This document shows, in pieces, positions 21,817-33,205 of a DNA stretch of 64,000 nucleotides (the stretch's first letter is position 1; each line of letters begins with the position of its first letter). Under the pieces are notes generated by a model. That model made no database searches. It was not told the DNA's origin and saw only the letters and a program-made list of their open reading frames with translations. This DNA comes from Clonostachys chloroleuca (taxonomy: Eukaryota > Ascomycota > Sordariomycetes > Hypocreales > Bionectriaceae): positions 5,208,001-5,272,000 of the forward strand of contig JBANAY010000003.1 of the NCBI GenBank assembly GCA_037952775.1, written 5' to 3'. The position numbers were made by a program, and so were the translations under genes.

Positions 21817-23842
21817 CTAGCCTGGTGAATTTGGCTTTAAATGCACATGCCTCGCCGAGCCACCCTCAAGTTCTGCCAATAATGCTGTAGAATGAAGCTC
21901 ATAACTCGCGCCCGGGTCAGTCGGAGGAGTTGAGGACAGCTCCTTTGCCTGTTGATTAGAGTGATCTTCCCACGCGCTGCACTGGTCCCTTTTAGCTTCA
22001 GCACTGCGTCGTCGCCGAAGGAAGAACCACGCAAGGGCGGAGACAACAGCAACTCCTACCACGCCTCCTAAAACGCCTCCTGCAATGGCACCAGCTGGTT
22101 TACTCTTCCCGTTGCCGGTGTTGTTGGGGGTGGTGTCATTACCAGGTTGGGATCCTTTTGGATTTTTCTCGTAATCTATCGGTGGCGTAAATTAGTCGAA
22201 AATTCTCAACGGTTCATAAACTGAAAGACTCATACAAGATGCCATGAACATATTTTCTACTTCAGTCATATCCCATTTTATCTGCCCGAGCGCTCTATGC
22301 AGGGTCAGCGAAATTCTTCTCAGGATTCAATGACTGGCATACTGATCTGTGTAGTATGACCAGATCTCGGTTGGTGTATTGTAGTCTCCCAGATTAGGGT
22401 CATATACATCCTTCCATTTCAATTCGGCCAAATCAAAGACTCCGAGGGTGTTGTACCACGGATCTTGGGACGTCCAAGCATCTGAGCTATTGGTCCGATC
22501 AATCCCACCAATGGATATCATCTGCCTTTTCCCGGCAATCGTGCATGCATGGTTACTTCTTCGTTCACTGGCATTGAGTGTGTAGCGGAACCATCTGAAC
22601 AGAGGCAGTGATAGCACCCAGATATCAGAGGAAACCTTTCCGGATTGATCAATACCTCCGTACAAGAATCTGTTCCCCAAAACATCAGCTGTCATCCTCT
22701 CCTTCTACCTCGAAATTGAGGAATATTTCGTGTCCGACTGACATTTCATACGTTCCATGGGTGCCTTGAATACCGATGGCGCAGAAGTCGTCCATTGGAG
22801 AAGGAGGATTAATTGTCTTCTGATAGTACCAGCGGTCCAATTTTGGGTCATAGAACGTAAAGTTCGTGAACGCCCGGTACTGAGATGTCTCGAGATCCGC
22901 GCCTCCCATCACGGCGACCATGGAGTAGTTGAGAAACCCGGGAAGACACACCCCTTTCCCTGCACTGTAAGTCCTTCCAGGAATATTTATCTCTGTTGTC
23001 GAGTTTTTCCAGGCCTGCGTAGTCGTGTTGTACATGAGCATGCCAGATATATGTTGAGTGTCATCAAATTCGGCATACATGGTGGCTTTATAGGCGTAGC
23101 CGCCGTACATAAATCCAGTATCGTCGCAGGATATCGAGGCCATATTTGCGCCCGTCAGTTGGTTTGAATCTGGTATTGGACTCCTGGTCCATGTAAGGCC
23201 GCTGCCACCGCCAGAACCAGGCAAAACGCTAAACAGGTAGGGTTTGTCGCCTTCAGCATACTGTAGCCCATTACTCAACTGGCCGCCCCATCTGTAGAGT
23301 GTGCTCCCGATCGCCCAGAAACTCGGGAAGTTCACCATCTTCATGTCCGAAGCCCCGTGCGAGATCGTATCGAATTGAACATCTTGCGGAGCCCAGCGCT
23401 GGTTTACTGGAATGAACTGAGTTACGGCTTGATCTGTTCCCACAAAACGAGAATCATCAGACTTGAACCATCAAGGTTTTTTTTGTTTTTTGAGATAGGC
23501 AAAGTTTGCATTCACCTACCTGCCCCGGCATCGGTGTTGAATTCGTTCCCGTTGCTGTCGGTGCCCATTTTCCCAGAATCGAGATAGTGAGACTGCTCGC
23601 CGCCTTCAATATACAGATAGTCGCCTAGCACTGCGACTGTGGAGGGAGGGAGAGGAAGGGATGAGCTTCAAGTATTTGGGAAACCGAGAATGGGAAGGTA
23701 TGTTACCGGAGAGAAATGCACGGCGCTGGTGCAGTTTGTCTGAGTCCGTCGCTCTGGCAGTTCTGGGCTGCAAAGATGGCTTGCTCATCACTCCGAGCGA
23801 AGCCAAGAATAGTAAGAGATGTAGCGATCCGATGAGCCTCAT
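21817..23842 (-). CDS. Secreted kelch-repeat protein with C-terminal transmembrane anchor
   Basis: Six exons on the minus strand (23842-23707, 23636-23520, 23433-22743, 22669-22343, 22294-22236, 22175-21817) keep phase throughout and give 562 residues. The 73-base intron at 22742-22670 has a GTCAGT donor; splicing it removes an apparent stop and joins TYE to IFLYGG. Residues 1-20 are a signal peptide. Kelch-like blades follow: VLGDYLYIEGGE, STLYRWGG, DTGFMYGGYAYK, YSMVAVMGGAD, YEIFLYGGIDQSGKV with WVLSLPLFRW, and QMISIGGIDR. A linker (GNDTTPNNTGNGKSKP) leads to one helix (AGGVLGGVVGVAVVSALAWF), a stop-transfer RRRR and a ~70-residue cytoplasmic tail. This is the standard layout of ascomycete cell-surface kelch proteins of unknown ligand. 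The 48-base fourth intron is near the lower size limit but in phase. Confidence 0.85.
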
Positions 23843-25181
23843 TGCGCCGTCGGTCTTGTCAAATCAGGCACCTCGATAGGTCAAGCGCAAGTCATGGCAA
23901 GGAAACAAATTACATTTTGGAAAGAAACAATAACAAGAATGGTTGAGAGCATCATTTGGATGTCAACATCAGGCTGGCAGATGGCACACGTGGACAAAGC
24001 GCCAGCGTACCTGGATCAAGTATCTAATACCCTGTAAGGCTCGATACGCGGACATCAGCATGGCACTGCTTATGTCTGCCTCATCTAAGTACTGCTAGTG
24101 ATTGGGCAGAGTACGATCGATCACCAGAATAAAGGGGCCATGCTCAACCTGTATCCACAAGGTGGCCTTGACAGCCTCGGCAGTTTGGCAGCTGTATCCA
24201 CTGTCTAGCTTTCACCTACGCTTTGAGAAGCCACCCAATCGTAGCCGAAGACCGCTGCTCTGTAAAAGATCCCATATGGTCGTTGTGAACCCAGATCTTG
24301 CCATGATGAGGTTAGTATAAGCAGCACAATGGTAAGTGTGAATATTCAGTCAGAGAGAGATGTGAGATCTGCTCCAACTTGCGTTGATATGCGATTCTGA
24401 GGCTTGCAATCCGATGATATTGGATGGTCCCAAGGCGGAATATTACATAAAGGCTCCGAACTGTCCACTCCACCAGACAAAATGTGTTGTTAGTGCTTAT
24501 TCTTGTACTATGTTTAGCGGAATTGGGAGACCACACAATTAACGCAAGCATCACTCCCAATTCGCCAGCTGCTGGTATTAATAACCCTTTCCCAACAGGC
24601 CGCATCCATGTTCCAGACCACAGAACCAACCTACCCGGAACCAAAACCATCACAACTCTATTATACAATCATATCTCATAAACGAATCAACAAGATTATC
24701 TCTTGACGTCTACTCAGATAGCAACAATATGACTCTAATATAGGATTGGTTTAGCACCCCTAGGGGTGAAGCCCGAGGGCGTGCTGAATATGAAAGCATT
24801 GACGGTGGATGATCCAGATCGGTGATAAACACCATGTCGACGGTCCACAAGCAGAAACAATAACATTGGCATTGAGCTTATAATAAAAAGAAAACATACG
24901 ACTTATTCGCCGCAAGAACAACAGCTCATCGATTGCACGCTACATTCAATCTGCTTCCCATGCGTTGCACCCGGTTTAGTCAGCCTAAAGTACACGTGTT
25001 AATGCAGTCGTCAACGTTTTTCACTCCTCTTGACGTCAGCATGTCAGATGTGATGCAGTTTCTACTTCAACAAAATCTACCCCTTAACAAGCGGATTGTA
25101 TAGGTGAAGCGTTTTCGCAATCATAGCAGAACAAGTTATCTCAACGAGGTGGACTAAGAAGCCATATCTGACGACACAACG
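23843..25181. other. Intergenic, nothing recognised
   Basis: AT-rich spacer containing the leader of the kelch gene and the promoter of the lipase gene. Small frames on both strands lack motifs. Confidence 0.4.
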
Positions 25182-26482
25182 ATGGTCACATTGAACTGGC
25201 TCTTCGGTCTCCCAGTCGGCCAGCAAGTGCCGAATGGCCCAACGTCTAGCGAGTCGATTAGGGAGGACATCCAGCCGCTACCACCAACAGACGATCCTTG
25301 GTACAAGGCACCGCCGGATTTCGACACGAATCGAGTAGGAGAAATCCTCAAGATACGTCAAGCTCCGGGAAATCTCACTGCGATCATTGGGAACTCCTTA
25401 GGCACTGCTTACAACATTCTATATCGCACGACTGATTCGGCAGGTCGGCCATCTTGGGCGGTGACCACTTTGCTCATCCCTTCATCATTCTACTTCTCAC
25501 CCTCAGGGAAGGCGGTTATGGTCTCGTATCAATTTGCCTACAATTCGGCCAATCCAGACTCCAGTCCTTCTTTTGCTCTGTATGGCAAGCTAGCCGAGGA
25601 GAACAAACATCTGGGCTTGAAATCAAGCACGTCTTTCCTGAGCCAACTGCTCTCTCAGGGTTGGATCGTCAACACGCCCGATTTTGCCGGCCCCATGGCT
25701 GCATTTGGTGCGACGGCTCAGGCTGGTCATGCAACCCTCGACTCTATCCGATCTGTACAAAACCTGGCACAGTTAACCGGGGGGCAAGGATGAGCATTGT
25801 TATATGGGGATACAGCGGCGGTACCACGGCTACTGCTGCTGCTGCAGAAATGCAGCCGACTTACGCACCGGAACTTAAGTTGGATGGCGCAATCTTGGGC
25901 GGCATGGCCAATGATCTGGCCGGCAGCTTTGATCGCCTGAATGAAGGCCCCATTGCTGGAAGCATAATCGCGATTTTGCTGGGCATCACGGCTGAATTCC
26001 CCGAAGCCAGGGCATATTTGAAAAGCTGTCTGGTACCCGAGACAAGAGACGAGTTCCTTTCTGTTCTAGAGACTGAAGCCTCGAAATCTGTGCTGCATTT
26101 TAGCGGCAGGGATATTTACGCATTTTTCAAAGACGGGAAGGAGGATGTATATGCCCCAATTCTGGTGGAGTTGTACGAGACGCAAATGAAAATCGGCGCC
26201 CGGTCAACACCGGCCATGCCCATGTTCATCTACCATGCAATTGGTGATCAAGTTTGTCCAGTAGACAAGGTCGACGAGGTAGTGAGCAGATGGCGCGAGG
26301 ATGGCGCCCATATTCTGTTTGAGAGGAACACGGTGGGAAACCATGTCTCTGAGATTGAGAATGGGAAGCCAAGAGCAATGGCATGGCTTAGACAAATCTT
26401 TGACGAGTCGTGTGAGACGTCCACATGCATCACCCGCAATGTGACAATCGAGGCTTCTGTTGATAGCACATCCTTTATCTAA
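25182..26482 (+). CDS. Secretory-lipase family protein, frame broken at a G6 run
   Basis: Two overlapping frames together encode one ~433-residue protein of the fungal secretory lipase (LIP) family of alpha/beta hydrolases, which hydrolyse acylglycerols. Frame 1 (25182 to about 25778) has DPWYKAPPDFDTNRVGEILK, VMVSYQFAYNSANPDSSPS, GWIVNTPDFAGPMAAFGATA and DSIRSVQNLAQLTGG. Frame 2 (about 25785-26482) opens with VIWGYSGGTTATAAAAEM, which has the nucleophilic Ser in GYSGG. It also has the candidate Asp (YHAIGDQVCPVDKV) and the catalytic His (GNHVSE). The change falls exactly on six G bases (25779-25784); one further G would restore a continuous frame. The N-terminus (TLNWLFGLPVGQQVPN) has no clear signal peptide, unusual for the family, so an upstream exon may be missing. 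Either a recent pseudogene or a sequence error. Confidence 0.7.
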
Positions 26483-28148
26483 GTCTCATTTATAGGAAGA
26501 AGAACATCACTTTATGAATGAGAGGGCATTCTAGAACACAAAAAAAATCAGTGACTCAGGAGGTCAAGATGCGGGGTTCGCGTTCCCCCTCCAGTCAGCG
26601 TGGCGCAGTCTTTCTTATGTCCACCTGATGAGGTTTTCCCTTATCAAGCAACTCCTAGTGCTCGGAAATGAGTGCTTGAAGAGGAGAAGTGCATTAATTC
26701 TGTCTATCCCGCTAGACCTTTGATCATCGTGAGGAAACGTCATCATTTTTATTCGGTGCTCTCGCGAATATGCTCTAGAGTAACATACTACAGGAGATGA
26801 CCTATACTTGCTCATAAGAAGCCCACCAAAATAATGTAGTGGTGGCAGAGGCACTAGCCCTGTCTCTCTATTTCATTGTTTCTTTCTAATTTGTGAAGCT
26901 TATTTTGCTTAATGATGGGATTTCTTTGGTTTAATTCTGTCTGTTTCGGTGATGTAATCACTTAAAGGCCGCGTACGACACGAAATTACAACAATGCAAC
27001 GCAGAATGATGTGACATAGTAATTCTTCCTTCCCAGTAGACAGCGCGAGCAGGAACGCAAAAGGTTAAAATTGAGGGACTTCTAGAGTAATCACTAACAC
27101 TTGTGTAGTTTACATACCTGGCCTGACATAGAAAGCAATGGAACGGCTACATATATGGAATGAACTTTGTTACTGATGCCCAGGGCAGTTATGGGTTCCT
27201 TCTGTAGTGGGCAGAACTCCTCCATCACCCCCATCACCCCCTTTTCCAACTACAGCACCTCGTTTAGCAGCATAAAGTTTCGCAGCATAAAGAAATGAAA
27301 CTAAATTAATTCGTTTCAAGATAGTATCAATCAACAATGGCACTTCATTTTAGTGTTACAAAATTGTAGAAGTGCCGTTTTGACCGGCACTGGTGAACGG
27401 AGGGCCGTAAGCACGATTACAGAAATTGCCTGATCAGTTCCTGTTTTGGCGGCGTCGGCTAATAACCCATGACACAAAAAGAATCCATGGCTTGTCTGCT
27501 CGCTGAAACCGCTTGTGGTAAAGCCTTCAACCCAACTGGAGGCAGGTTCTGTGAAACTCGCTGCACGATCGAAAGAGTCACCGATAGCTGGGCCACTACT
27601 AATTTTCCACTTACAGCTTCGTGGAAGATGCTACCAAGCCATTGCATTCTTTACATGCTCTTGACATCTCATAGTCCTCTGTTTTTACCCACATGGTGCT
27701 TGTCAGTCCACCGCCTAGGAGATGTGACGCCAAGATGCAGGGATGCTCCCATGGTCAGGAAAGCAAGTATGGAGAATAAGCTTAGAAATAAGCACGAGCA
27801 CAGGGTTGCTGATCCGTAAACGCTAACTGGAACAATGATCGCTTTTGACGCGGCCCGCCAGCAAAGCCCCGGCTTTAAGGGCTCTCTAATCGCGAGCACG
27901 AGTCGCGCGAGGGGCGATTGTGCGACTGCCCGTCGTTGGCACTCTCGCATTTTGCGACAGTTTCGGATTTATCGCTACACGGTCCGCGGAGGAAGCACCG
28001 AACGTTCTATGCTTGAGGCCTCTTTGCAAACCCAAACCCTGAGATGTGCCCATGCGTCGTCACTCGTCAGCGACGTCGGTGGGGGAAGGAGGGAAAATGA
28101 AGCTGCTGGGGATCCGTTATAGTTCATGGGAACAGACCCAGAAACCGT
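26483..28148. other. 1.7-kb intergenic region
   Basis: No supported gene. A hydrophobic minus-strand frame at 27669-27950 has no motif. The segment 27830-28130 is GC-richer and probably belongs to the promoter of the GMC gene. Confidence 0.4.
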
Positions 28149-28155
28149 TATAAAA
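28149..28155 (+). promoter_or_regulatory. Candidate TATA box of GMC oxidoreductase gene
   Basis: TATAAAA lies 105 bases upstream of the ATG and is followed by a pyrimidine- and CATCAA-rich leader, the pattern of well-expressed filamentous-fungal genes. Confidence 0.6.
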
Positions 28156-28259
28156 GGGCGTTGGAATGTCTCTCCTTTCCATCAATTCTCATCAAGTTCA
28201 TCAACTCATCTCACTACGATAATACATCTTGTGATATACTTTTACCCATTCTCATTCTC

Positions 28260-30492
28260 ATGATGAAGACAGTCATCAACACTGGTCTTCTCGTCCTGGG
28301 AGGCCTCGCTGCCAAGGCCACAGCCGCGGCCGAGTACGACTATGTCGTCATTGGCTCTGGCCCTGGTGGTGGTCCTCTTGCGTGCGTCCCTCTCTCTCCG
28401 TTGTTCCATGAAGGACTCTACTAACAGAATGCAGCGCGAATTTGGCTCGTGAAGGACATTCAGTCTTCTTGATCGAAGCTGGTGGCAACCGCGGAGACGA
28501 ACTCTTGCAACAGGTTCCCAGGTTGTAAGTAAACTACGTGAACGAAATTCAACAGGGAGGGGAAACATAGAAGAGCATTCGCAATGTCGATCTAACTTAG
28601 TTGCTTAGGTACAATGCAAACGCTGAACACCCCGAAATGTCCTGGCAGTTCTTCGTTTCTCACTATCAGAACGAGACCCAGGCCCGCCGCGATCGTTATT
28701 TCAGCTACCGCCTCGCCAACGGTACGCTCTACTACGGTCTTAACCCCCCTGAGGGCGCAACGCCGTAAGCACATACCTAGATTTACTGCAACAGACTATC
28801 ATAGAATCTGACCATTAGAAGACTCGGTATTTATTACCCTCGAGGAGCTACTGTTGGAGGTTCAGCTATCTCGAATGCTATGAACGTCGTGCTTCCTCCT
28901 CCCGAAGACTTCGACTACATCGCCCGCGCCACCGGAGATGATTCCTGGAGGGGGGAGAATCTCATCCAGTACTACGAAGAGTTCGAGCGCAACACTTACA
29001 CTCCGCCCGGCACCGATGGCCACGGCTACGATGGATACATCGCTGTGAGAGCCTCTGTCATGGATTTCGACCCCCGAATACAGACTAACTTCATTACAGA
29101 CCAACAGGAACAACATTTCTTACCTTGTTGACCGTCCAGGCATCTTTAATGTCGTGCAGAACGCCATGTCTCTTACAGAAAACATCGATCTTCCTGACCG
29201 AGAGGATGCGATTCAACGTTTGGAACGTGACCTCAACCGACCTGATCTTGACAAGTACGAGCAGGCCGGCGTCTACCAGGTCCCTGTCCATATCGATGAG
29301 AAGCGCCGTCGAAGCAGCCCGTGGAACTACATCAGTGAAACGCTTGCTGCTAAGTCCGCCAATGGGTCTGCTCTCTACCCTCTCACCTTGAGCACACACA
29401 GTCTTGCCACCAAGGTGGTCACATCCAAGGGCTCTAATGGCACTATCAAGGCCGTGGGAGTCGAGTACCTTGCTGGTGAGGGTCTGTATGAAGCTGACCG
29501 CCGCTACGATGCTAGCGTCAGTGGAGAGAAGAAGTTTGTGAAGGCTAGAAAGGAGGTTATTGTTGCTGGAGGAGCCTTCAACACCCCCCAGATTCTGAAG
29601 CTCAGTGGTCTCGGTCCCCGCGAGGAGCTTGAAAGCCACGGTATTCCTACTGTCGTCGACCTTCCCGCCGTGGTAAGCGCCATCTCATTTCAAATTGGAT
29701 TTCGAGCTTTTTAAACTGACATCAAGTTGCTAGGGCGAGTATCTGCAAGACAACTACGAAATTGGCATCAACGTCCAGTCGCAGATCCCCTGGGAGAATA
29801 ACCCGGCTGCCAATTGCACATCCTCAGGCAACCCCGAAACTGACCCTTGCCTCGCCCAATGGATCGAAGGTTACGGACCTTATGGCGAAGGTGCTTCTTC
29901 TATCTTCATGCTCTACCGCTCCAGCCAAAGTGAAAACAACGACACTGATCTGATTATTTTCGGCGGCGGCGGCGGCGTCTTTGACGGCCATTACCCAGGA
30001 TACAGCACAACCCAGCGACCTCCTACCAGCTTCTTCTGGGTTGTTGCCAAGATGCAAAACCACAACCCCGCCGGCACTGTTCGTCTTCGCTCATCCGACC
30101 CTCGTGAAGTTCCCCAGATCGACTTCAACTTCTTTGAACAGGGCCGTGAGATTGATCTCACAGCTCTATCTGAGGGCCTGGAGCATGTCACCTCGATCAT
30201 GAATGCGATGGATGAGCCATACGCGCCTTTCACTTTCATCGACCCTCCCTCTGACCGCTCTTTGAGCCAGCACATTCTGGACCACACTTTTAGTCACCAC
30301 GCCCTTGGAAGCTGCCGTATCGGCCGCGACAAGACCGACTCGTGCGTTGACTCCAAGTTCAGGGTCCATGGTGTTGAGGGTCTCAGAGTCGTCGACGGCT
30401 CCGTCTTCCCCCGTGCCCCTGGAGGATTCCCCGTGGGTTCTACGTTTTTGATCGGCCAGAAGGCTTTCCGTGTCATCACCGAGGATGCTTAG
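28260..30492 (+). CDS. Secreted GMC-family FAD oxidoreductase
   Basis: Six exons (28260-28381, 28435-28524, 28609-28764, 28819-29044, 29100-29672, 29734-30492) join in phase to give 641 residues. Residues ~1-22 are a signal peptide. The FAD-binding Rossmann motif is YDYVVIGSGPGGGPLAANLA, followed by FLIEAGG. GGSAISNAMNVVLPPPEDFD is the GMC signature-1 region; VIVAGGAFNTPQILKLSGLG is signature 2. The C-terminal active-site region has the general-base His in HHALGSCRIG (about residue 578) and VVDGSVFPRAPGGFPVGSTF. The second catalytic position, normally His or Asn, appears to be Phe. GMC enzymes oxidise alcohols, sugars or aryl alcohols; the substrate here cannot be read from sequence. It lies upstream of a C6 regulator, a permease and a hydrolase and may act in the same extracellular catabolic pathway. 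Three hexameric G/C runs in this gene are all in frame. Confidence 0.9.
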
Positions 30493-31204
30493 TCGACTCT
30501 GTCTACTAGGGTGGTGTGCATTATGCTAATAGTATTGACAATCCATTGCTCAGGAACAAGTAACCGGTGCACTCACCCTATTGCAGTTCGAGCCTCATTA
30601 AAAAATTTTTCCATTAGATAGATCGTTTCTTTCGGATATGCCAGTTCTCTTGGTCGCTTTGAGAGACGCCATGGTGTCAAGATGACCGGCTTGTGGCGGT
30701 CACGGTAGAGTAGATGAGTTTATAGTAGAAACCAATAGAACGAGGTGTTTCTATTAGAAAAACACTCGTTTAACCGCTATGATGCGCTGTTTTTATCGCT
30801 ATTCTCTTCTGACCTCGACTTCTTCTTCCTCAAGCTGGGCACTGTGGATGTCTGTCCAAATGATCAATTGAACCCTCGAAATCTCTAACATATTCACTCA
30901 ATGTATTTGATAAGGAGGATCCATTGCAGCATTCTACTCATGGATATTGTACTTTGATTTGATTATAGCATCCTACGCTAACAACATGCAACTGTAGGTC
31001 AGCTCGTCTGCGTCCTGCAGGCAGTATTTGTTCCCTGCCTGGAGGATTAGTGATAATTATAGCCGAGATAGGGGTTTTCATAAGCGATTGGGGCCCCGAC
31101 GGTCTCCGTAATCCTCCAGAATCTCCCTAAAACCCCGCTACTTCCTCTGAAGCTTGTGCTAATCTCTCGTCGTCATTCACTTCCATGTTTTGTCCACCCC
31201 CATC
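30493..31204. other. Intergenic, nothing recognised
   Basis: AT-rich 3' flank of the GMC gene and upstream region of the regulator gene. No frame or RNA gene recognised. Confidence 0.4.
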
Positions 31205-33108
31205 ATGTCAACCGGGGAGATGGCTCGGCAGCCAGCCCACAGACGATCGCGAACCGGCTGCTATACGTGCAGGTTCCGCAAAGTCCGGTGCCAGGCAGTC
31301 AGGCAATCATCTGCTGGGAACAATAACGAAGAGCCGGGCGACTGCGCCAACTGTCAGAGGCTTGGATTCCAGTGCCGATGGCGACCTCCTCCGCCGGGGG
31401 AACAATATGATCCGCCACCCAAACGTCGGCGAACTACTGGACGCAGAGTCCGTGGCGACAGTAATGATGTAGAAGCAAGCGCATCTACATCTGTCCTAGA
31501 TGACGGGGCACTCGCAGTCCAAGAAGGAGATGCGATCCGGTCTGCGGAAGTCGCCGAGAGTCCCAAGGCTCTGCTGTCAGAGCAACCAGCTGAGGAAAAT
31601 CAAAGCACTAGGGCTGAGGAGAATTTCTTTGGTCCCGACTTCAGCCTCGACTCTGGGTTTCTAGACTTGAACCTAGCAGGGGAAGGACTCGATTTCATCC
31701 CCTTGCCCGCCGTGGATACATCCCTCTGGGCTGAGTCCATCTACGATGAAGCATCCATGCAATGGCCGTCGCCATTAGATATTTCTGAAATGGCACAGCA
31801 GTTTGAAGACAATCTCAATACTCCCACGCTCAAGGACCAAGACGATTTATCTGCTTCTGTCACGGACCAGAACCGTCATTTGATTCAGCATTATCTCGAA
31901 GTCATAAAAGGATACTCGAAAGTAGATGAACGATCAAAAGAGACCAATAACCTCTTTATCTCCGCCTTCTCTCGTTCCCTCTCATTCCCACCACTATTCT
32001 ATGCCATTCTTGCATTCTCAGCATCTCATATATCGATGGAAGACGATTCTCACCGAGAGCAGGCCGCCAAATTCGACCGCCTAGCTGCAGAGTCCTTCCG
32101 GCAGTTTAAATCAACACACGAAACAGAGGTGGACAGTTTGCTTTCCGCCCTTTTTGTGCGCATTAAGATGATCCACGTCATGGGCGGTAGCGTCAAAACT
32201 TTTCTAAAGCTAATTGACGAAGCAGTCGATATCCTCACGTCTGTGCATGGCTTACGGGCTCTGGGGGACACTTCTGCTTTAGCTTGGCGCATCATCGTAC
32301 GTATCGCCATTCTAGATGCCCGCGCCTCTTGCTATCGGTTAGGCGGCGGGAAATTGATCAAAGCACTGAGAAAGGTTCCATCCTTTTCATTTCTTTTCAG
32401 CTCTGACTCAACTGATGCCCCATCGCTCGGCGCGGTGGTCAATCTGCTCCGAGCAGACATCTTTCGGACGAGAGTGGCTGAAATCGACGTGCAACTCCAT
32501 CAACAAATACAAACCGAGTTCATAGCATCCGCTCCTATGCGCACTGAAGTCGTCCGGAATTTATATTCGGATATCCAGAACGAAATCCAGAGATGGCAGC
32601 GCCATATTCATGACACGAGCCGAAATCAGGGGCTTGGTGATGTGAACACAGCCAAAGGCTCCCTTGATTCGACAACCTACGGATCTTATGCAATTTTCAC
32701 CGCTCTTCATTCCTCGCTATTATATCTCCATCATATATTTGTGAGTAAAATGTCTAGCCCGATCTTCAAACACACAGCGCTGAGTCGACCTAGCCCTTAT
32801 CGATGTGTCACCAAGATACTTCAGTCTCAACGATACTCCGTTACCAGCTAAAGGTCGATCAAGACGGTTCTCGCGCCGGATCACCATCTTCCATCTTACC
32901 GTCGTCTTTATTCGTGGCCGGACTACTCACGACAGACCCAATTCACCGTGATTGGGTCATCAAGATACTCAAAAAGGGTGAGAGATGGGGGCTGTATATT
33001 CAGAAAGCGCGCAAGCTCCTCGAAGCAATAGCAAGAATGCAATCCGAGGGTACCTTTGTGAGCGTTTACGACGCCATGTCCCAAGTCACTGAACGATTTA
33101 TTATTTAA
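31205..33108 (+). CDS. Zn2Cys6 transcription factor
   Basis: Exon 1 (31205-32740) and exon 2 (32794-33108) join in phase 0 (GTGAGT, acceptor CTAG) to give 616 residues. The start is the ATG at 31205, which places the zinc cluster at residues 19-57: C19-x2-C22-x6-C29-x17-C47-x2-C50-x6-C57, with basic residues (CYTCRFRKVRC) and an Arg/Lys linker (PPPKRRRTTGRRVRG). The spacing between the third and fourth Cys (17 residues) is long. The body matches the fungal-specific transcription factor region: NRHLIQHYLEVIKGYSKVDE, PPLFYAILAFSASHISM and RQFKSTHETEVDSLLSALFV. The end, RDWVIKILKKGERWGLYIQK followed by LLEAIARMQ, is the usual C-terminus. It is nuclear and by position may control the flanking GMC, permease and hydrolase genes; that is inference. 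Confidence 0.9.
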
Positions 33109-33205
33109 TGACGCTTATGTTCCTCGATTCGCAATTACAATATTTTCAACTCAACACTATCGCACTCTGTAGCTAATGCTAGTTCCGAATCCCCTGGCAG
33201 CGGGC

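Noticed and set aside
22685..22742. Apparent frameshift in the kelch gene
   Set aside because: A 73-base intron with GTCAGT donor and ACAG acceptor removes the stop and restores a normal kelch blade, so the gene is intact.
25454..25785. Upstream part of the 342-codon frame in the lipase gene
   Set aside because: Out of frame with lipase motifs before the G6 run; only the part after about 25785 is real coding sequence.
27669..27950. Hydrophobic 93-codon minus-strand frame
   Set aside because: One hydrophobic stretch only, no motif, and located in the presumed promoter of the GMC gene.
29094..29639. 181-codon minus-strand frame
   Set aside because: Antisense shadow of exon 5 of the first GMC gene.
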